Shown: positions 48,895 to 57,368 of the stretch, in pieces
Numbering within the stretch: the stretch's first letter is position 1
How the letters are laid out: every line of letters begins with the position of its first letter
Assembly: GCF_009758015.1 (NCBI RefSeq)
Contig: NZ_WSEL01000009.1
Location: 1,909,501 to 1,973,500, forward strand
DNA: 64,000 nucleotides
Direction of reading: 5' to 3'
From: Ramlibacter pinisoli
Lineage (GTDB): Bacteria > Pseudomonadota > Gammaproteobacteria > Burkholderiales > Burkholderiaceae_C
Position numbers and translations under genes: made by a program
Notes under the pieces: generated by a model
What the model was told of the DNA's origin: nothing
Databases searched by the model: none
The model's input: the letters and a program-made list of their open reading frames with translations, nothing else

Positions 48895-50478
48895 TCACTG
48901 CTCGTCGGCCGCGCGATCCTTCAGCTTGAGGAACTCCTCCACGATCGACTCGACCTGGCCCGCCAGGCCCTCCTCCATCAACTTCGCGCGCTTGAGGATG
49001 CGCTCAGCGGACTTCTGCACCGTCGTCGCCGACGTGTTGATCTCCTCGAACCCTTCGATGTGCTTGCGCACGCGCTCGATGGCCTTGTCGATCTTGTCGA
49101 AGCTGGCCGCGTCCTGCTTGCCGTGCGTGGCCGCCTTCACCGAGAGCGCCGTCGCCACCATCAGGGCCGCCTGCAGCCAGACGTCGCCGGCGGGGTCCTC
49201 CGCGTCCCAGCGCACGACGATGTCGTGCCCATAGCGGGCGAAAACGGGAATCGAGCCGTGCGCCGTCCGGGTCGAGTGCACGAAGACACAGACGCCGGCG
49301 CTGCGGTTGCGCCGCGCGACCTCCGCTTCCTCGATGGTCTTGTTCAGGTCGTAGGAGGCGCTCTCCTTGGCCTCGACCACGATGCGCGCGCCGGCGGCCA
49401 CCTTTTCCGGGCCGATCGTGATGAGGTGGTCTCCCACCTTGCAGTTGGGGATCAGGCCGGTGGTCGCGCCGGTGTCCTGCGCCAGGTCGCCGCCCGCAGC
49501 GACCAGGCCACGCAGGTGGTCGCCCAGCGCAGCCTCGAACTCCAGCCCGTGCCGCGTGCTCTTGAGCGACTCTTCGCGGCGGGCCTGCAGGGCCTGAACT
49601 GCGGCGTTCAGGGTTTCGGCCAGGCGGGTGTTCTGTTCGACGTTGATGCGCTGGTGCTCCTGCAGCATCAGGTACATGCGCTTGAGGGCCGAGTTCTCGC
49701 TGTCCAGGCTGAGTTCGGCCGTCAGGCGGCGCTGCGTGGCTTCCACCTGGCCCACGAGGCGGGACAGCGCCGAATCGGGCTTGTCCAGGCTGAACTCGGC
49801 CACCACCGACTGCATGTCCTCGGACAGGGCCTTGTTCAGGTCGCCATGCTTGCTGGTCAGCTCCGACAGGAAGCGCACCAGCGCGCCTTCCTTGTTGTCC
49901 AGCGAGAACTGGTTGAGGATGGAGACGTTCTGCGCCTGCACCACGGCATCGAGCGTGCGCTGCAGGTTGGCGATCAGCTGGTTGTCGCCGCTCGGGTCCA
50001 GCGCCTTGAGCAGCAGGCTGTTCTCGCCGATGAACTGGTCGAACACCTTCGACAGGCTCTGCTCGGCATCGCGGACCTGCTGGCGCACGACGGTGGCCAG
50101 CTCGCCATCGGCCTTGGTGAGCCGGTCGACCCGCTCGACGAAGAGGCCCTCCTTGGGGTCGAAGTAGTGGGACAGAGAGCCCGTCACGCGCTCCTCGAAC
50201 TTGCCCCGCCAGGCGTTCAGCCGCTCGCCGAGCTGCTCCATCAGGCGGTCGCCTTCGCGGCGCACCGTGTCGGTGTCCAGCGTGCCGCGCGCCGCCTTCA
50301 GGGACAGCACGCCAACCTTCAGGGCGGTCACCAGGAAGTTGGTGCGCGCGCTGCCCTCGGGGTACTCGCCCAATGCCAACAACACCTCGGGATCGTTGAC
50401 CGCGAAGGTCACGATCGCCGGCTCCGAACTGCTGCCGGACGGCCTGGTCTGGATGGGGGCAATGTCGGGGTTGCTCAT
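48895..50478 (-). CDS. coiled-coil protein with PD-(D/E)xK-like nuclease signature
   Basis: A 527-residue cytoplasmic protein. Residues about 75-300 are helical. Within them a motif of the form SLDxxx(S/G)ALxR repeats three times (about 191, 229 and 257), with a looser fourth copy near 106. A globular part (about 305-460) follows, holding Glu315, Asp350 (KVGDHLITIG) and Glu369-Ala-Lys371 (RIVVEAKES). This D-(x)n-E-x-K pattern is that of PD-(D/E)xK nucleases, as in RmuC or DUF2130 proteins, which also carry long coiled coils. A helical tail ends the chain. No name is known. The start is the ATG preceded by CGGAGACCCCC. Confidence 0.75.
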   Translation of the reverse strand: MSNPDIAPIQTRPSGSSSEPAIVTFAVNDPEVLLALGEYPEGSARTNFLVTALKVGVLSLKAARGTLDTDTVRREGDRLMEQLGERLNAWRGKFEERVTGSLSHYFDPKEGLFVERVDRLTKADGELATVVRQQVRDAEQSLSKVFDQFIGENSLLLKALDPSGDNQLIANLQRTLDAVVQAQNVSILNQFSLDNKEGALVRFLSELTSKHGDLNKALSEDMQSVVAEFSLDKPDSALSRLVGQVEATQRRLTAELSLDSENSALKRMYLMLQEHQRINVEQNTRLAETLNAAVQALQARREESLKSTRHGLEFEAALGDHLRGLVAAGGDLAQDTGATTGLIPNCKVGDHLITIGPEKVAAGARIVVEAKESASYDLNKTIEEAEVARRNRSAGVCVFVHSTRTAHGSIPVFARYGHDIVVRWDAEDPAGDVWLQAALMVATALSVKAATHGKQDAASFDKIDKAIERVRKHIEGFEEINTSATTVQKSAERILKRAKLMEEGLAGQVESIVEEFLKLKDRAADEQ

Positions 50479-50653
50479 GGGGGTCTCCGGGGCGTTCCCG
50501 GCATTTTCCGGTACGCCTGAGCTACCGCACCGCTTTCCGGGCGTCCGCCCGGTCTGAGGGGTCGACGGTGTGGGGAAATGGCAAGACAAGGCCCGCCCCG
50601 GGCAGCGACCGGTCACACCTCGTCGCTCATTCGCCATTCCGCAAGCGAATACG

Positions 50654-50675
50654 AAAGGGGGCCGACAGACCCCCT
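50654..50675 (-). terminator. intrinsic terminator after tRNA-Thr
   Basis: Read on the minus strand: AGGGGGTC, loop TGTC, GGCCCCCT, then TTCGTATT. An 8-bp stem (one T-G pair) begins 5 bases beyond the tRNA CCA end, so it probably forms the 3' boundary of the tRNA transcript. Confidence 0.6.
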
Positions 50676-50680
50676 GGGTT

Positions 50681-50755
50681 TGGTGCCGATTGTCGGGATC
50701 GAACTGACGACCTACCGCTTACAAGGCGGTTGCTCTACCACTGAGCTAAATCGGC
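50681..50755 (-). tRNA. tRNA-Thr (anticodon UGU), CCA encoded
   Basis: On the minus strand the gene runs from GCCGATTTAGCTCAGTGG to AATCGGCACCA. The 7-bp acceptor stem pairs GCCGATT with AATCGGC. The D-arm is AGCTC/GAGC. The anticodon stem CCGCC/GGCGG-type pairs flank the loop CTTGTAA, giving anticodon TGT, and the T-arm contains the TTCGATCC loop. The 3' CCA is encoded. It lies 35 bases after the sspB stop on the same strand and may be processed from the same transcript. Confidence 0.95.
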
Positions 50756-50790
50756 GCAGGCAAATTCTAGGCGCACGGCCGCGCCAGGGG

Positions 50791-51300
50791 TCACTTGATG
50801 CGCTTGAGGGCCGGCCGGGGGCCCGACGGCGGCTTGGGCGGCTCGCCGTTGGGGCTGGGCCCGGTCGCCTCGGGCGTGACCAGCTGCACCACCTTTGGAT
50901 CGGCTTCCGGCGCGCCGGCCGCAGGCACGCTGGTGAGCGGGGTGGGACGCGAGCCCGCCGGCTCCTCGGCGGTGGCCGTCGGCGGCACCGGGAAGGCCAT
51001 GCCCTGCCCGTTCTCGCGGGCGTAGATCGCGATCACCCGGTTGACGGGCACCATGATCTCGCGCGCGGTGCCCGCGAACCGGGCCTTGAACTCGATGAAC
51101 TCGTTGCCCAGCTTGAGCGAGCTGGTCGCGTCGAAGCTGATGTTCAGCACGATCTCGCCGTTCTTGACGTATTCGCGCGGCACCTGGACCGAGTCGTCGA
51201 CCTGCACCGCGACGTAGGGCGTGAGGCCGTTGTCGGTGCACCAGTCGTACAGCGCGCGGATCAGGTAGGGGCGCGTGGACGTCGATTCCAGGGCGTTCAT
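50791..51300 (-). CDS. sspB: ClpXP protease specificity-enhancing factor SspB
   Basis: A 169-residue adaptor that brings ssrA-tagged proteins to ClpXP. The N-terminal substrate-binding domain (about 8-110) has RPYLIRALYDWCTDNGLTPYV and NISFDATSSLKLGNEFIEFKARF. A flexible, proline-rich linker follows, and the C-terminal ClpX-binding peptide ends in ALKRIK, matching the family's basic tail. It is 18 bases after sspA on the same strand, the standard sspAB arrangement. Confidence 0.94.
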   Translation of the reverse strand: MNALESTSTRPYLIRALYDWCTDNGLTPYVAVQVDDSVQVPREYVKNGEIVLNISFDATSSLKLGNEFIEFKARFAGTAREIMVPVNRVIAIYARENGQGMAFPVPPTATAEEPAGSRPTPLTSVPAAGAPEADPKVVQLVTPEATGPSPNGEPPKPPSGPRPALKRIK

Positions 51301-51318
51301 CGTTCTTCGCAGCTGAGC

Positions 51319-51930
51319 TTACTTGCGCATCACCTTCTCGGACGGCGTCAGCGCCTCGATGTACGCCGGGCGCGAGAAGATGCGTTCGGCGTACTTCAGC
51401 AGCGGAGCGGCATTCTTCGAAAGCTCGATGCCATAGTAGTCCATGCGCCACAGCAGCGGCGCGATGGCAACGTCGAGCATCGAGAAGTTCTCGCCCAGCA
51501 TGTACTTGTTCTTCAGGAACACCGGGGCCAGCTGGGTCAGGCGGTCGCGGATGTGCGAGCGGGCCTTCTCCAGCGCCTTCTCGTTGCCCTTGGAGGCGCG
51601 CGACTCGAGCGTGCTGACATGCACGAACAGTTCCTTCTCGAAGTTGAGCAGGAACAGGCGCACGCGGGCGCGGTCGACCGGGTCGCCGGGCATCAGCTGG
51701 GGATGCGGGAAGCGCTCGTCGATGTACTCGTTGATGATGTTCGACTCGTACAGGATGAGGTCGCGCTCGACCAGGATGGGCACCTGGCCGTACGGGTTCA
51801 TCACGTTGATGTCTTCCGGCTTGTTGTACAGGTCGACGTCGCGGATCTCGAAGTCCATGCCCTTTTCGAACAGCACGAACCGGCAGCGGTGGGAGAAGGG
51901 GCACGTGGTCCCCGAATACAGCACCATCAT
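51319..51930 (-). CDS. sspA: stringent starvation protein A
   Basis: A 203-residue glutathione-transferase-fold protein that binds RNA polymerase and supports stationary-phase survival and acid tolerance. The N-terminal thioredoxin-like half begins MMVLYSGTTCPFSHRCRFVLFEKG, and NPYGQVPILVERDLILYESNIINEYIDERFPHP is the family core. AAGGAGCCATTTCCC precedes the ATG at 51930, which decides the start. A strong terminator at 51949-51982 separates it from the pet operon, so sspA has its own promoter or relies on read-through. Confidence 0.94.
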   Translation of the reverse strand: MMVLYSGTTCPFSHRCRFVLFEKGMDFEIRDVDLYNKPEDINVMNPYGQVPILVERDLILYESNIINEYIDERFPHPQLMPGDPVDRARVRLFLLNFEKELFVHVSTLESRASKGNEKALEKARSHIRDRLTQLAPVFLKNKYMLGENFSMLDVAIAPLLWRMDYYGIELSKNAAPLLKYAERIFSRPAYIEALTPSEKVMRK

Positions 51931-51948
51931 GGGAAATGGCTCCTTATC

Positions 51949-51982
51949 AAAAAGCGAAAACACGGTCGGCGAGCCGACCGTG
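51949..51982 (-). terminator. intrinsic terminator between petC and sspA
   Basis: Read on the minus strand: CACGGTCGGC, loop TC, GCCGACCGTG (perfect 10-bp stem) followed by TTTTCGCTTTTT. This is a canonical Rho-independent terminator, 47 bases after the petC stop. It ends only 18 bases before the sspA start codon. Confidence 0.9.
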
Positions 51983-52029
51983 TCCACGGGGACGCGCATC
52001 CGGCCGGGCCGGACCGCGTTTTCAACGGT

Positions 52030-52794
52030 CTAGCGGACGTCTTTCCAGTAGGCGGCGTTCAGGCGCCAGGCAATCAACGTGAAGCCCAGCAGGAACAGCA
52101 TCACCCAGACGCCGATGCGAACCCGCGTGTTCTGGGCCGGCTCGGCCATCCATTGCAAGTAACCCACCAGGTGGGCGACAGCCTGGTCGTACTGGGCCGG
52201 GGTCATCGTGCCCGGGCTCACCTGCTTCCAGCCCTTGAACACATGCACCTCGTGGCCGTGCTCCTGCAGGGTGTCGAACACCGGCTCACGCTCACCCTGC
52301 AGCTGCCACAGGGCATGCGGCATGCCCACGCTGGGGAACGCCAGGTTGTTCCAGCCGGTCGCCTTGGTCGGGTCGCGGTAGAACGTGCGCAGGAAGGTGT
52401 ACAGGTAGTCGGCCCCGGTGCCGCCGTGGCCGGCGCGCGAGCGGGCGACCAGCGTGAGGTCGGGCGGCACGGCGCCGAACCATTCCTTGGCCTGCTTGGG
52501 ATCGATCGCCGCCTTCATGGTGTCGCCGACCTTGTCGGTGGCGAACAGCAGGTTGTCCTTGATCTGCTGCTCGGACAGGCCGATGTCCTGCAGGCGGTTG
52601 TAGCGCATGAACGCCGCCGAGTGGCAGCTCAGGCAGTAGTTGACGAACAGCTTGGCACCGCTCTGCAGCGCCGGCAGGTCGTTGGTCATGTTGGGCGCGC
52701 GGTCCCAGGCCACGCCCTCGGAGGCGGCCTGGGCAGGCGCCAGCGGCAGCACCGCCGCCAGCGAGAACGCCAGGGAGAGAAGGAGCTTTTTCAT
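52030..52794 (-). CDS. petC: cytochrome c1 of the bc1 complex
   Basis: A 254-residue membrane-anchored cytochrome. A signal peptide (cleavage after APAQA near residue 23) is followed by the heme-binding CLSCH (about 54-58). The axial Met comes from the SVGMPHALW region (about 160), and one C-terminal membrane helix (about 228-246) anchors it. It passes electrons from the Rieske protein to cytochrome c in the periplasm. The start at 52794 gives the usual MKKLLLSLAFSL signal. The operon order on the minus strand is petA, petB, petC. Confidence 0.95.
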   Translation of the reverse strand: MKKLLLSLAFSLAAVLPLAPAQAASEGVAWDRAPNMTNDLPALQSGAKLFVNYCLSCHSAAFMRYNRLQDIGLSEQQIKDNLLFATDKVGDTMKAAIDPKQAKEWFGAVPPDLTLVARSRAGHGGTGADYLYTFLRTFYRDPTKATGWNNLAFPSVGMPHALWQLQGEREPVFDTLQEHGHEVHVFKGWKQVSPGTMTPAQYDQAVAHLVGYLQWMAEPAQNTRVRIGVWVMLFLLGFTLIAWRLNAAYWKDVR

Positions 52795-52808
52795 TCTTGG
52801 ATTTCCCG

Positions 52809-54287
52809 TCAGTGCGCGGCGAACGTGATGCGCTCGGGCACCGGCTTGAACTCGCCCAGGCGGCTCCACCACGGCATCAGCAGGAAGAAGCCGAAGTAGA
52901 ACAGCGTGCCCAGCTGGGAGATGCGCTCGCCCACCGGCGACGGCGGCTGGGTGCCCAGGTAGGCCAGCACGACGAAGTTCACCACGAACACGCCGTACAC
53001 CCACTTGTTCCACGAGGGACGGTAGCGGATCGAGCGCACCGGGCTGGCATCGAGCCACGGCAGGAAGAACAGGATGATGACGGCGCCGCCCATGACGAGC
53101 ACGCCCCAGAACTTGGCGTCGATGCCGTTCAGGAACGAGAGCGTCTTGAACAGCCCACCCAGCGGCAGGTGCAGCCAGGCGGCCAGCGTGGGCAGCAGGC
53201 CCAGCATGATGGCGACCGCGACGGCGACCACCCACACCACCGGCTTCAGGAAACCGGCCAGGCGGCGGGTGCTGAAGAACGCGGCAGCCAGCACGATGAG
53301 GGCCAGCACGGCGGCCATCTCGCTGGTGATGGCACGCAGCATCGAGTAGTACGGCGTGAAGTACCAGACCGGCGCGATGTGCGGCGGGGTCTTCAGCGGG
53401 TCGGCCGGGATGAAGTTGTTGTACTCGAGGAAGTAGCCGCCGGCCTCGGGGGCGAAGAAGATCACCGCCGAGAAGACCATCAGGAACACCGTCACGCCGA
53501 CCAGGTCGTGGACCGTGTAGTAGGGATGGAACGGGATGCCGTCCAGCGGCTTGCCGTTGGCATCGCGGGGCGCGTTCGGGCCCTTGATCTCGACGCCGTC
53601 GGGGTTGTTCGAGCCGACGTCGTGCAGGGCCAGCAGGTGGGCGACCACCAGGCCGAGCAGGACCAGCGGCACCGCGATGACGTGGAAGCTGAAGAAGCGG
53701 TTCAGGGTGGCATCGCTCACCACGTAGTCGCCGCGGATCAGCAGGGCGAGGTCGGGGCCGATGAACGGGATGGCCGAGAACAGGTTCACGATCACCTGCG
53801 CGCCCCAGTAGGACATCTGGCCCCAGGGCAGCAGGTAGCCCATGAAGGCTTCGGCCATCAGGGTCAGGAAGATCGCGCAGCCGAAGATCCAGACCAGCTC
53901 GCGCGGCTTGCGGTAGCTGCCGTAGATCAGGCCCTTGTACATGTGGAGGTACACCACCACGAAGAACGCCGAGGCGCCGGTGGAGTGCATGTAGCGCACC
54001 AGCCAGCCCCAGGGGACGTCGCGCATGATGTACTCGACCGATGCGAACGCCAGGCCCGCGTCGGGCTTGTAGTTCATCACCAGGAAGATGCCGGTGACGA
54101 TCTGGATCACCAGCACCAGCAGCGCCAGCGAGCCGAAGAAGTACCAGAAGTTGAAGTTCTTCGGAGCGTAGTACTCCGTGACGTGGTAGCGCATCTGCTC
54201 CCCGAAGGTCGGGAAGCGGTTGTTGAACCAGTTGCCCAGCTTCTCGCCGGCGCTGGCATTGGGGGAGATTTCCTTGAACTCAGCCAT
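52809..54287 (-). CDS. petB: cytochrome b of the bc1 complex
   Basis: A 492-residue integral membrane protein with eight or nine helices. The four heme-ligand histidines lie in helices B and D (WLVRYMHSTGASAFFVVVYLHMYKG, about 94-118, and SFHVIAVPLVLLGLVVAHLLALH). The quinol-site PEWY-type motif reads PVWYF here (about 335). The chain is longer than mitochondrial cytochrome b, as in other betaproteobacteria. It oxidises quinol and reduces quinone at the two membrane sites. It is 7 bases after petA and 14 bases before petC. Confidence 0.96.
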   Translation of the reverse strand: MAEFKEISPNASAGEKLGNWFNNRFPTFGEQMRYHVTEYYAPKNFNFWYFFGSLALLVLVIQIVTGIFLVMNYKPDAGLAFASVEYIMRDVPWGWLVRYMHSTGASAFFVVVYLHMYKGLIYGSYRKPRELVWIFGCAIFLTLMAEAFMGYLLPWGQMSYWGAQVIVNLFSAIPFIGPDLALLIRGDYVVSDATLNRFFSFHVIAVPLVLLGLVVAHLLALHDVGSNNPDGVEIKGPNAPRDANGKPLDGIPFHPYYTVHDLVGVTVFLMVFSAVIFFAPEAGGYFLEYNNFIPADPLKTPPHIAPVWYFTPYYSMLRAITSEMAAVLALIVLAAAFFSTRRLAGFLKPVVWVVAVAVAIMLGLLPTLAAWLHLPLGGLFKTLSFLNGIDAKFWGVLVMGGAVIILFFLPWLDASPVRSIRYRPSWNKWVYGVFVVNFVVLAYLGTQPPSPVGERISQLGTLFYFGFFLLMPWWSRLGEFKPVPERITFAAH

Positions 54288-54294
54288 GCACGCC

Positions 54295-54897
54295 TCAAGC
54301 CTTGGTGTTCTTGTCTTCGCCGATCAGCAGGCGGGTGTCGGACAGGTACATGTGCGGGGGCACTTCGAGGTTGTCCGGGGCCGGCTTGTTCTTGAACACG
54401 CGGCCGGCCATGTCGAAGGTGGAGCCGTGGCAGGGGCACAGGAAGCCGCCGCCCCAGTTGTCGGGAAGCGACGGCTGCGGGCCGGGCTGCAGCTTGTCGG
54501 ACGGCGAGCATCCCAGGTGCGTGCAGATGCCCACGCCGACCCAGAACTCGGGCTTGATCGAGCGGTGCTCGTTCTTGGCGTACTCGGGCGTGGGGTAGGA
54601 CTTGCGGTCGGATTCGGGGTCGGCGACTTCGCCGTCGACCTGCTTCACGGACGCCAGCATCTCGGGCGTGCGCCGCAGGATCCAGACCGGCTTGCCGCGC
54701 CATTCCACGGTCATCTTCTCACCCGGCTTGAGAGCCGAGATGTCGACTTCCACCGGGGCACCCGCGGCCTTGGCGCGTTCCGACGGCTGGAAGCCGGCCA
54801 CGAACGGTACGGCGGTGAATGCAGCGCCTGCCGCTCCAGCACAGGTGGACGCGATCAGCCACGTCCTCTTGCTGGTGTCCACTGGGGTGTCACTCAT
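54295..54897 (-). CDS. petA: Rieske iron-sulfur protein of the bc1 complex
   Basis: A 200-residue protein. The N-terminal membrane segment (about 13-35) is preceded by SKRTW, a Tat-type export signal with KR in place of the RR pair. The 2Fe-2S cluster is bound by CTHLGC (about 122-127) and CPCHGS (about 152-157). It transfers electrons from quinol to cytochrome c1. GAGGACTTC before the ATG at 54897 fixes the start; a longer frame to 54930 is unlikely. The Tat export genes needed for such proteins lie at 58.5-60 kb in this window. Confidence 0.95.
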   Translation of the reverse strand: MSDTPVDTSKRTWLIASTCAGAAGAAFTAVPFVAGFQPSERAKAAGAPVEVDISALKPGEKMTVEWRGKPVWILRRTPEMLASVKQVDGEVADPESDRKSYPTPEYAKNEHRSIKPEFWVGVGICTHLGCSPSDKLQPGPQPSLPDNWGGGFLCPCHGSTFDMAGRVFKNKPAPDNLEVPPHMYLSDTRLLIGEDKNTKA

Positions 54898-55036
54898 GAA
54901 GTCCTCGAAAGGGGTCGCTGGGAAGGTCAACCCGCGATTGTAGCGGAGCGTATCGACGTGATTCCAGTGGGCAGGCGCTGCCGAAGGCCGTTCCCGGCCA
55001 TACTGCGCGCTCCAAGGTCAACGAGGAGCAGAAGCA

Positions 55037-55468
55037 ATGGCGATCCTGAAGGAATTTCGCGAATTCGCGCTCAAGGGCAACGTGGTCGACCTGGCCGTCG
55101 GCGTGATCATCGGCGCCGCATTCGGCAAGATCGTCGAGTCGCTGGTGGGCGACATCATCATGCCGGTGGTCGGCGCCATCATCGGCAACCTGGATTTCTC
55201 CAACCTCTTCGTCGTGCTGCGGACGGTGCCGCCCGGCACGGCCACCACCCTGGACGCCCTGAAGAAGGCCGGCGTCCCGGTGCTGGCCTATGGCAGCTTC
55301 CTGACCGTCGCCGTCAACTTCCTGCTGCTCTCGTTCGTGATCTTCATGCTGGTCAAGCAGATCAACCGGCTGCGGCGGGCGCACGCCGAGCCGGCCGCCG
55401 CAGCGCCGTCGGCCCCGCCGGAGGACATCGTCCTGCTGCGCGAGATCCGCGACAGCCTGCGCAAGTAA
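55037..55468 (+). CDS. mscL: large-conductance mechanosensitive channel MscL
   Basis: A 143-residue channel subunit. The first membrane helix contains [24 protein letters not shown] (about 15-38), a periplasmic loop follows, and the second helix [22 protein letters not shown] is at about 95-115. A cytoplasmic tail with an acidic helix ([15 protein letters not shown]) ends the chain. MscL opens under extreme membrane tension to release solutes on osmotic downshock. ACGAGGAGCAGAAGCA precedes the ATG. It is divergent from petA and converges with pdxA. Confidence 0.95.
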   Translation: MAILKEFREFALKGNVVDLAVGVIIGAAFGKIVESLVGDIIMPVVGAIIGNLDFSNLFVVLRTVPPGTATTLDALKKAGVPVLAYGSFLTVAVNFLLLSFVIFMLVKQINRLRRAHAEPAAAAPSAPPEDIVLLREIRDSLRK

Positions 55469-55475
55469 GGCCCGC

Positions 55476-56513
55476 TCAGGCGCCGGCCAGGTCGCGCGCC
55501 ACCCGGATCGCCGCCAGCAGGCTGGCCGGATCGGCGCGGCCGCTGCCGGCGATGTCGAACGCCGTCCCGTGGTCGGGGCTGGTGCGCACTAGCGGCAGCC
55601 CGAGGGTGACGTTCACGCCCTTGTCGACGCCCAGGTACTTCACCGGGATCAGGCCCTGGTCGTGGTACATCGCGACCACCACGTCGAATTCGCCCGGCCG
55701 CTGCGGCGTCGCCCGCGCCCGCATAAACACCGTGTCCGGCGCATGCGGGCCGCTGGCATCGATGCCCTCGCCGCGTGCTGCCTGCACGGCCGGGGCGATG
55801 GCCTCCAGCTCTTCCCGCCCGAACAGGCCACCCTCGCCGGCGTGCGGATTCAGGCCGGCCACGCCGATGCGCGGCGCGCGGCCCAGCACGCGCTGCAGCG
55901 CCTGGTGCGTGATGCGCAGGGTCTGCAGCACCTGCTCGCGCGTGACCGCCTCGATGGCATCGCGCAGCGACACGTGGATGCTGACCAGGACCGTGCGCAA
56001 CTCGTCGCTGGCCAGCATCATGCGCACCGGCAGCTCGGCCACGGACAGGCCGCGATGGCAGGCCGCCTCGGCCTGCAGCAGTTCCGTGTGACCGGGGAAC
56101 GCCACCCCGGCGGCCGCCAGCGCCTCCTTGTGCAGCGGCGCCGTGACCAGCCCCGCCACCTCGCCGCGCAGCGCCGCCCGGGCGGCCCAGACCACGGCGT
56201 CGGCCGCCAGCCGGCCGGCCGCGGCGTCAATCCGGCCCCAGGGAACCAGCGGCCGCGCTGGCCCGACCTGCAGCAGCGGGATGCAATGGGGCGGCACCTG
56301 GACGACCTGCGCCGGCTGCTCGATGACGGCGATCGGCAGCGGCAGCGCACCCGGGTCGGCCGCGGCGCAGGCGCGGCGCAGGTGGGCCAGGTCGCCGGCC
56401 ACGAAACAGCCCTCGAGCAGCTCCGGCGCGCGCCGGAACGCCTTGGCGATGATCTCGCCGCCGATGCCGGCGGGATCGCCCTGGGTGATGGCGAGCGGGC
56501 GCGGCGCCGTCAT
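55476..56513 (-). CDS. pdxA: 4-hydroxythreonine-4-phosphate dehydrogenase
   Basis: A 345-residue enzyme of vitamin B6 synthesis that oxidises 4-phosphohydroxy-L-threonine with NAD and zinc. The family motifs TQGDPAGIGGEI (10-21), LVTAPLHKEAL (about 120-130), FPGHTELL with a zinc His, GLNPHAGEGGLFG (about 240) and the last ligand block MYHDQGLIPVKYLG (about 284-297) are intact. The start overlaps the stop of the Nif3-like gene by ATGA. PLP made here supports enzymes such as PhnW, but no functional link beyond that is implied. Confidence 0.95.
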   Translation of the reverse strand: MTAPRPLAITQGDPAGIGGEIIAKAFRRAPELLEGCFVAGDLAHLRRACAAADPGALPLPIAVIEQPAQVVQVPPHCIPLLQVGPARPLVPWGRIDAAAGRLAADAVVWAARAALRGEVAGLVTAPLHKEALAAAGVAFPGHTELLQAEAACHRGLSVAELPVRMMLASDELRTVLVSIHVSLRDAIEAVTREQVLQTLRITHQALQRVLGRAPRIGVAGLNPHAGEGGLFGREELEAIAPAVQAARGEGIDASGPHAPDTVFMRARATPQRPGEFDVVVAMYHDQGLIPVKYLGVDKGVNVTLGLPLVRTSPDHGTAFDIAGSGRADPASLLAAIRVARDLAGA

Positions 56514-57268
56514 GCCGGGTTGTCCACGTCGATGAAGCGGTGCTCCAGGCCCAGGGCGCCGGCCACGTGGGCCGCCACCGCCGGCGCCCCGTAGCGCTCG
56601 GTGGCGTGGTGGCCGCAGGCCAGGAAGGCGACGCCGCACTCGCGCGCGTAGTGCGCCTGCGGCTCCGAGATCTCGCCGGTCAGGAAAGCCTGGGCACCGG
56701 CGGCGATCGCCGCCTCGAAGTAGCCCTGCGCGCCGCCGGTGCACCAGGCCAGGCGCTCGATCGGGCCGGCCGCGCCCTCGACCAGCGTGACCGCACGGCC
56801 GAGCGCCGTCTCGACGTGCGCCGCCAGGGCGGCGGCATCGGGGAAGCGCCCCCCGTCCTGGCGGGCGCCGAGGAAGCCCAGGTCCTGCTCGCCGAACCGG
56901 CCGCTGGCCGCCAGGCCCAGCACGCGCCCGAGCTGGGCGTTGTTGCCCAGCTCGGAATGGGCATCCAGCGGCAGGTGGTAGGCGTACAGGTTGATGTCGT
57001 GGGCCAGCAGCAGGGCCAGGCGCTGCCTCATCCAGCCCGTCACCCGGCCGTCCTGGCCGCGCCAGAACAGCCCGTGGTGCACGAGGATGGCGTCGGCCCG
57101 GTCGGCGATGGCCGCCTCGATCAGCGCCTTGCTGGCGGTGACGCCGGACACCAGCCGGCGCACCTCGGCGCGGCCCTCGACCTGCAGGCCGTTCGGGCCG
57201 TAGTCGCGGAACCGCTCGGGCTGCAGGAGCGTGTCGAAGGACTGCGCGAGGTGCTGGCGGGTGACCAT
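56510..57268 (-). CDS. Nif3-like dinuclear metal-center protein
   Basis: A 252-residue protein of the NIF3/YbgI family, which forms hexameric rings with a two-metal site. The metal ligands lie in ILVHHGLFWRG (about 61-71) and in the C-terminal FLACGHHATERYGA (about 212-225). Some members act as GTP cyclohydrolase-like or toxin-interacting enzymes, but most are of unknown role. GGTGACC precedes its ATG and its stop overlaps the pdxA start by ATGA, so the two are co-translated. Confidence 0.9.
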   Translation of the reverse strand: MVTRQHLAQSFDTLLQPERFRDYGPNGLQVEGRAEVRRLVSGVTASKALIEAAIADRADAILVHHGLFWRGQDGRVTGWMRQRLALLLAHDINLYAYHLPLDAHSELGNNAQLGRVLGLAASGRFGEQDLGFLGARQDGGRFPDAAALAAHVETALGRAVTLVEGAAGPIERLAWCTGGAQGYFEAAIAAGAQAFLTGEISEPQAHYARECGVAFLACGHHATERYGAPAVAAHVAGALGLEHRFIDVDNPA

Positions 57269-57368
57269 GGTGGGAGGGGAAAAGCCCGATTGTGGAACAG
57301 CGCGCGCAGCCTACCGCGGCGCGCCACCCGCGAACTACACTCCGGCGGTTCACCTACCACCGTCCGCC

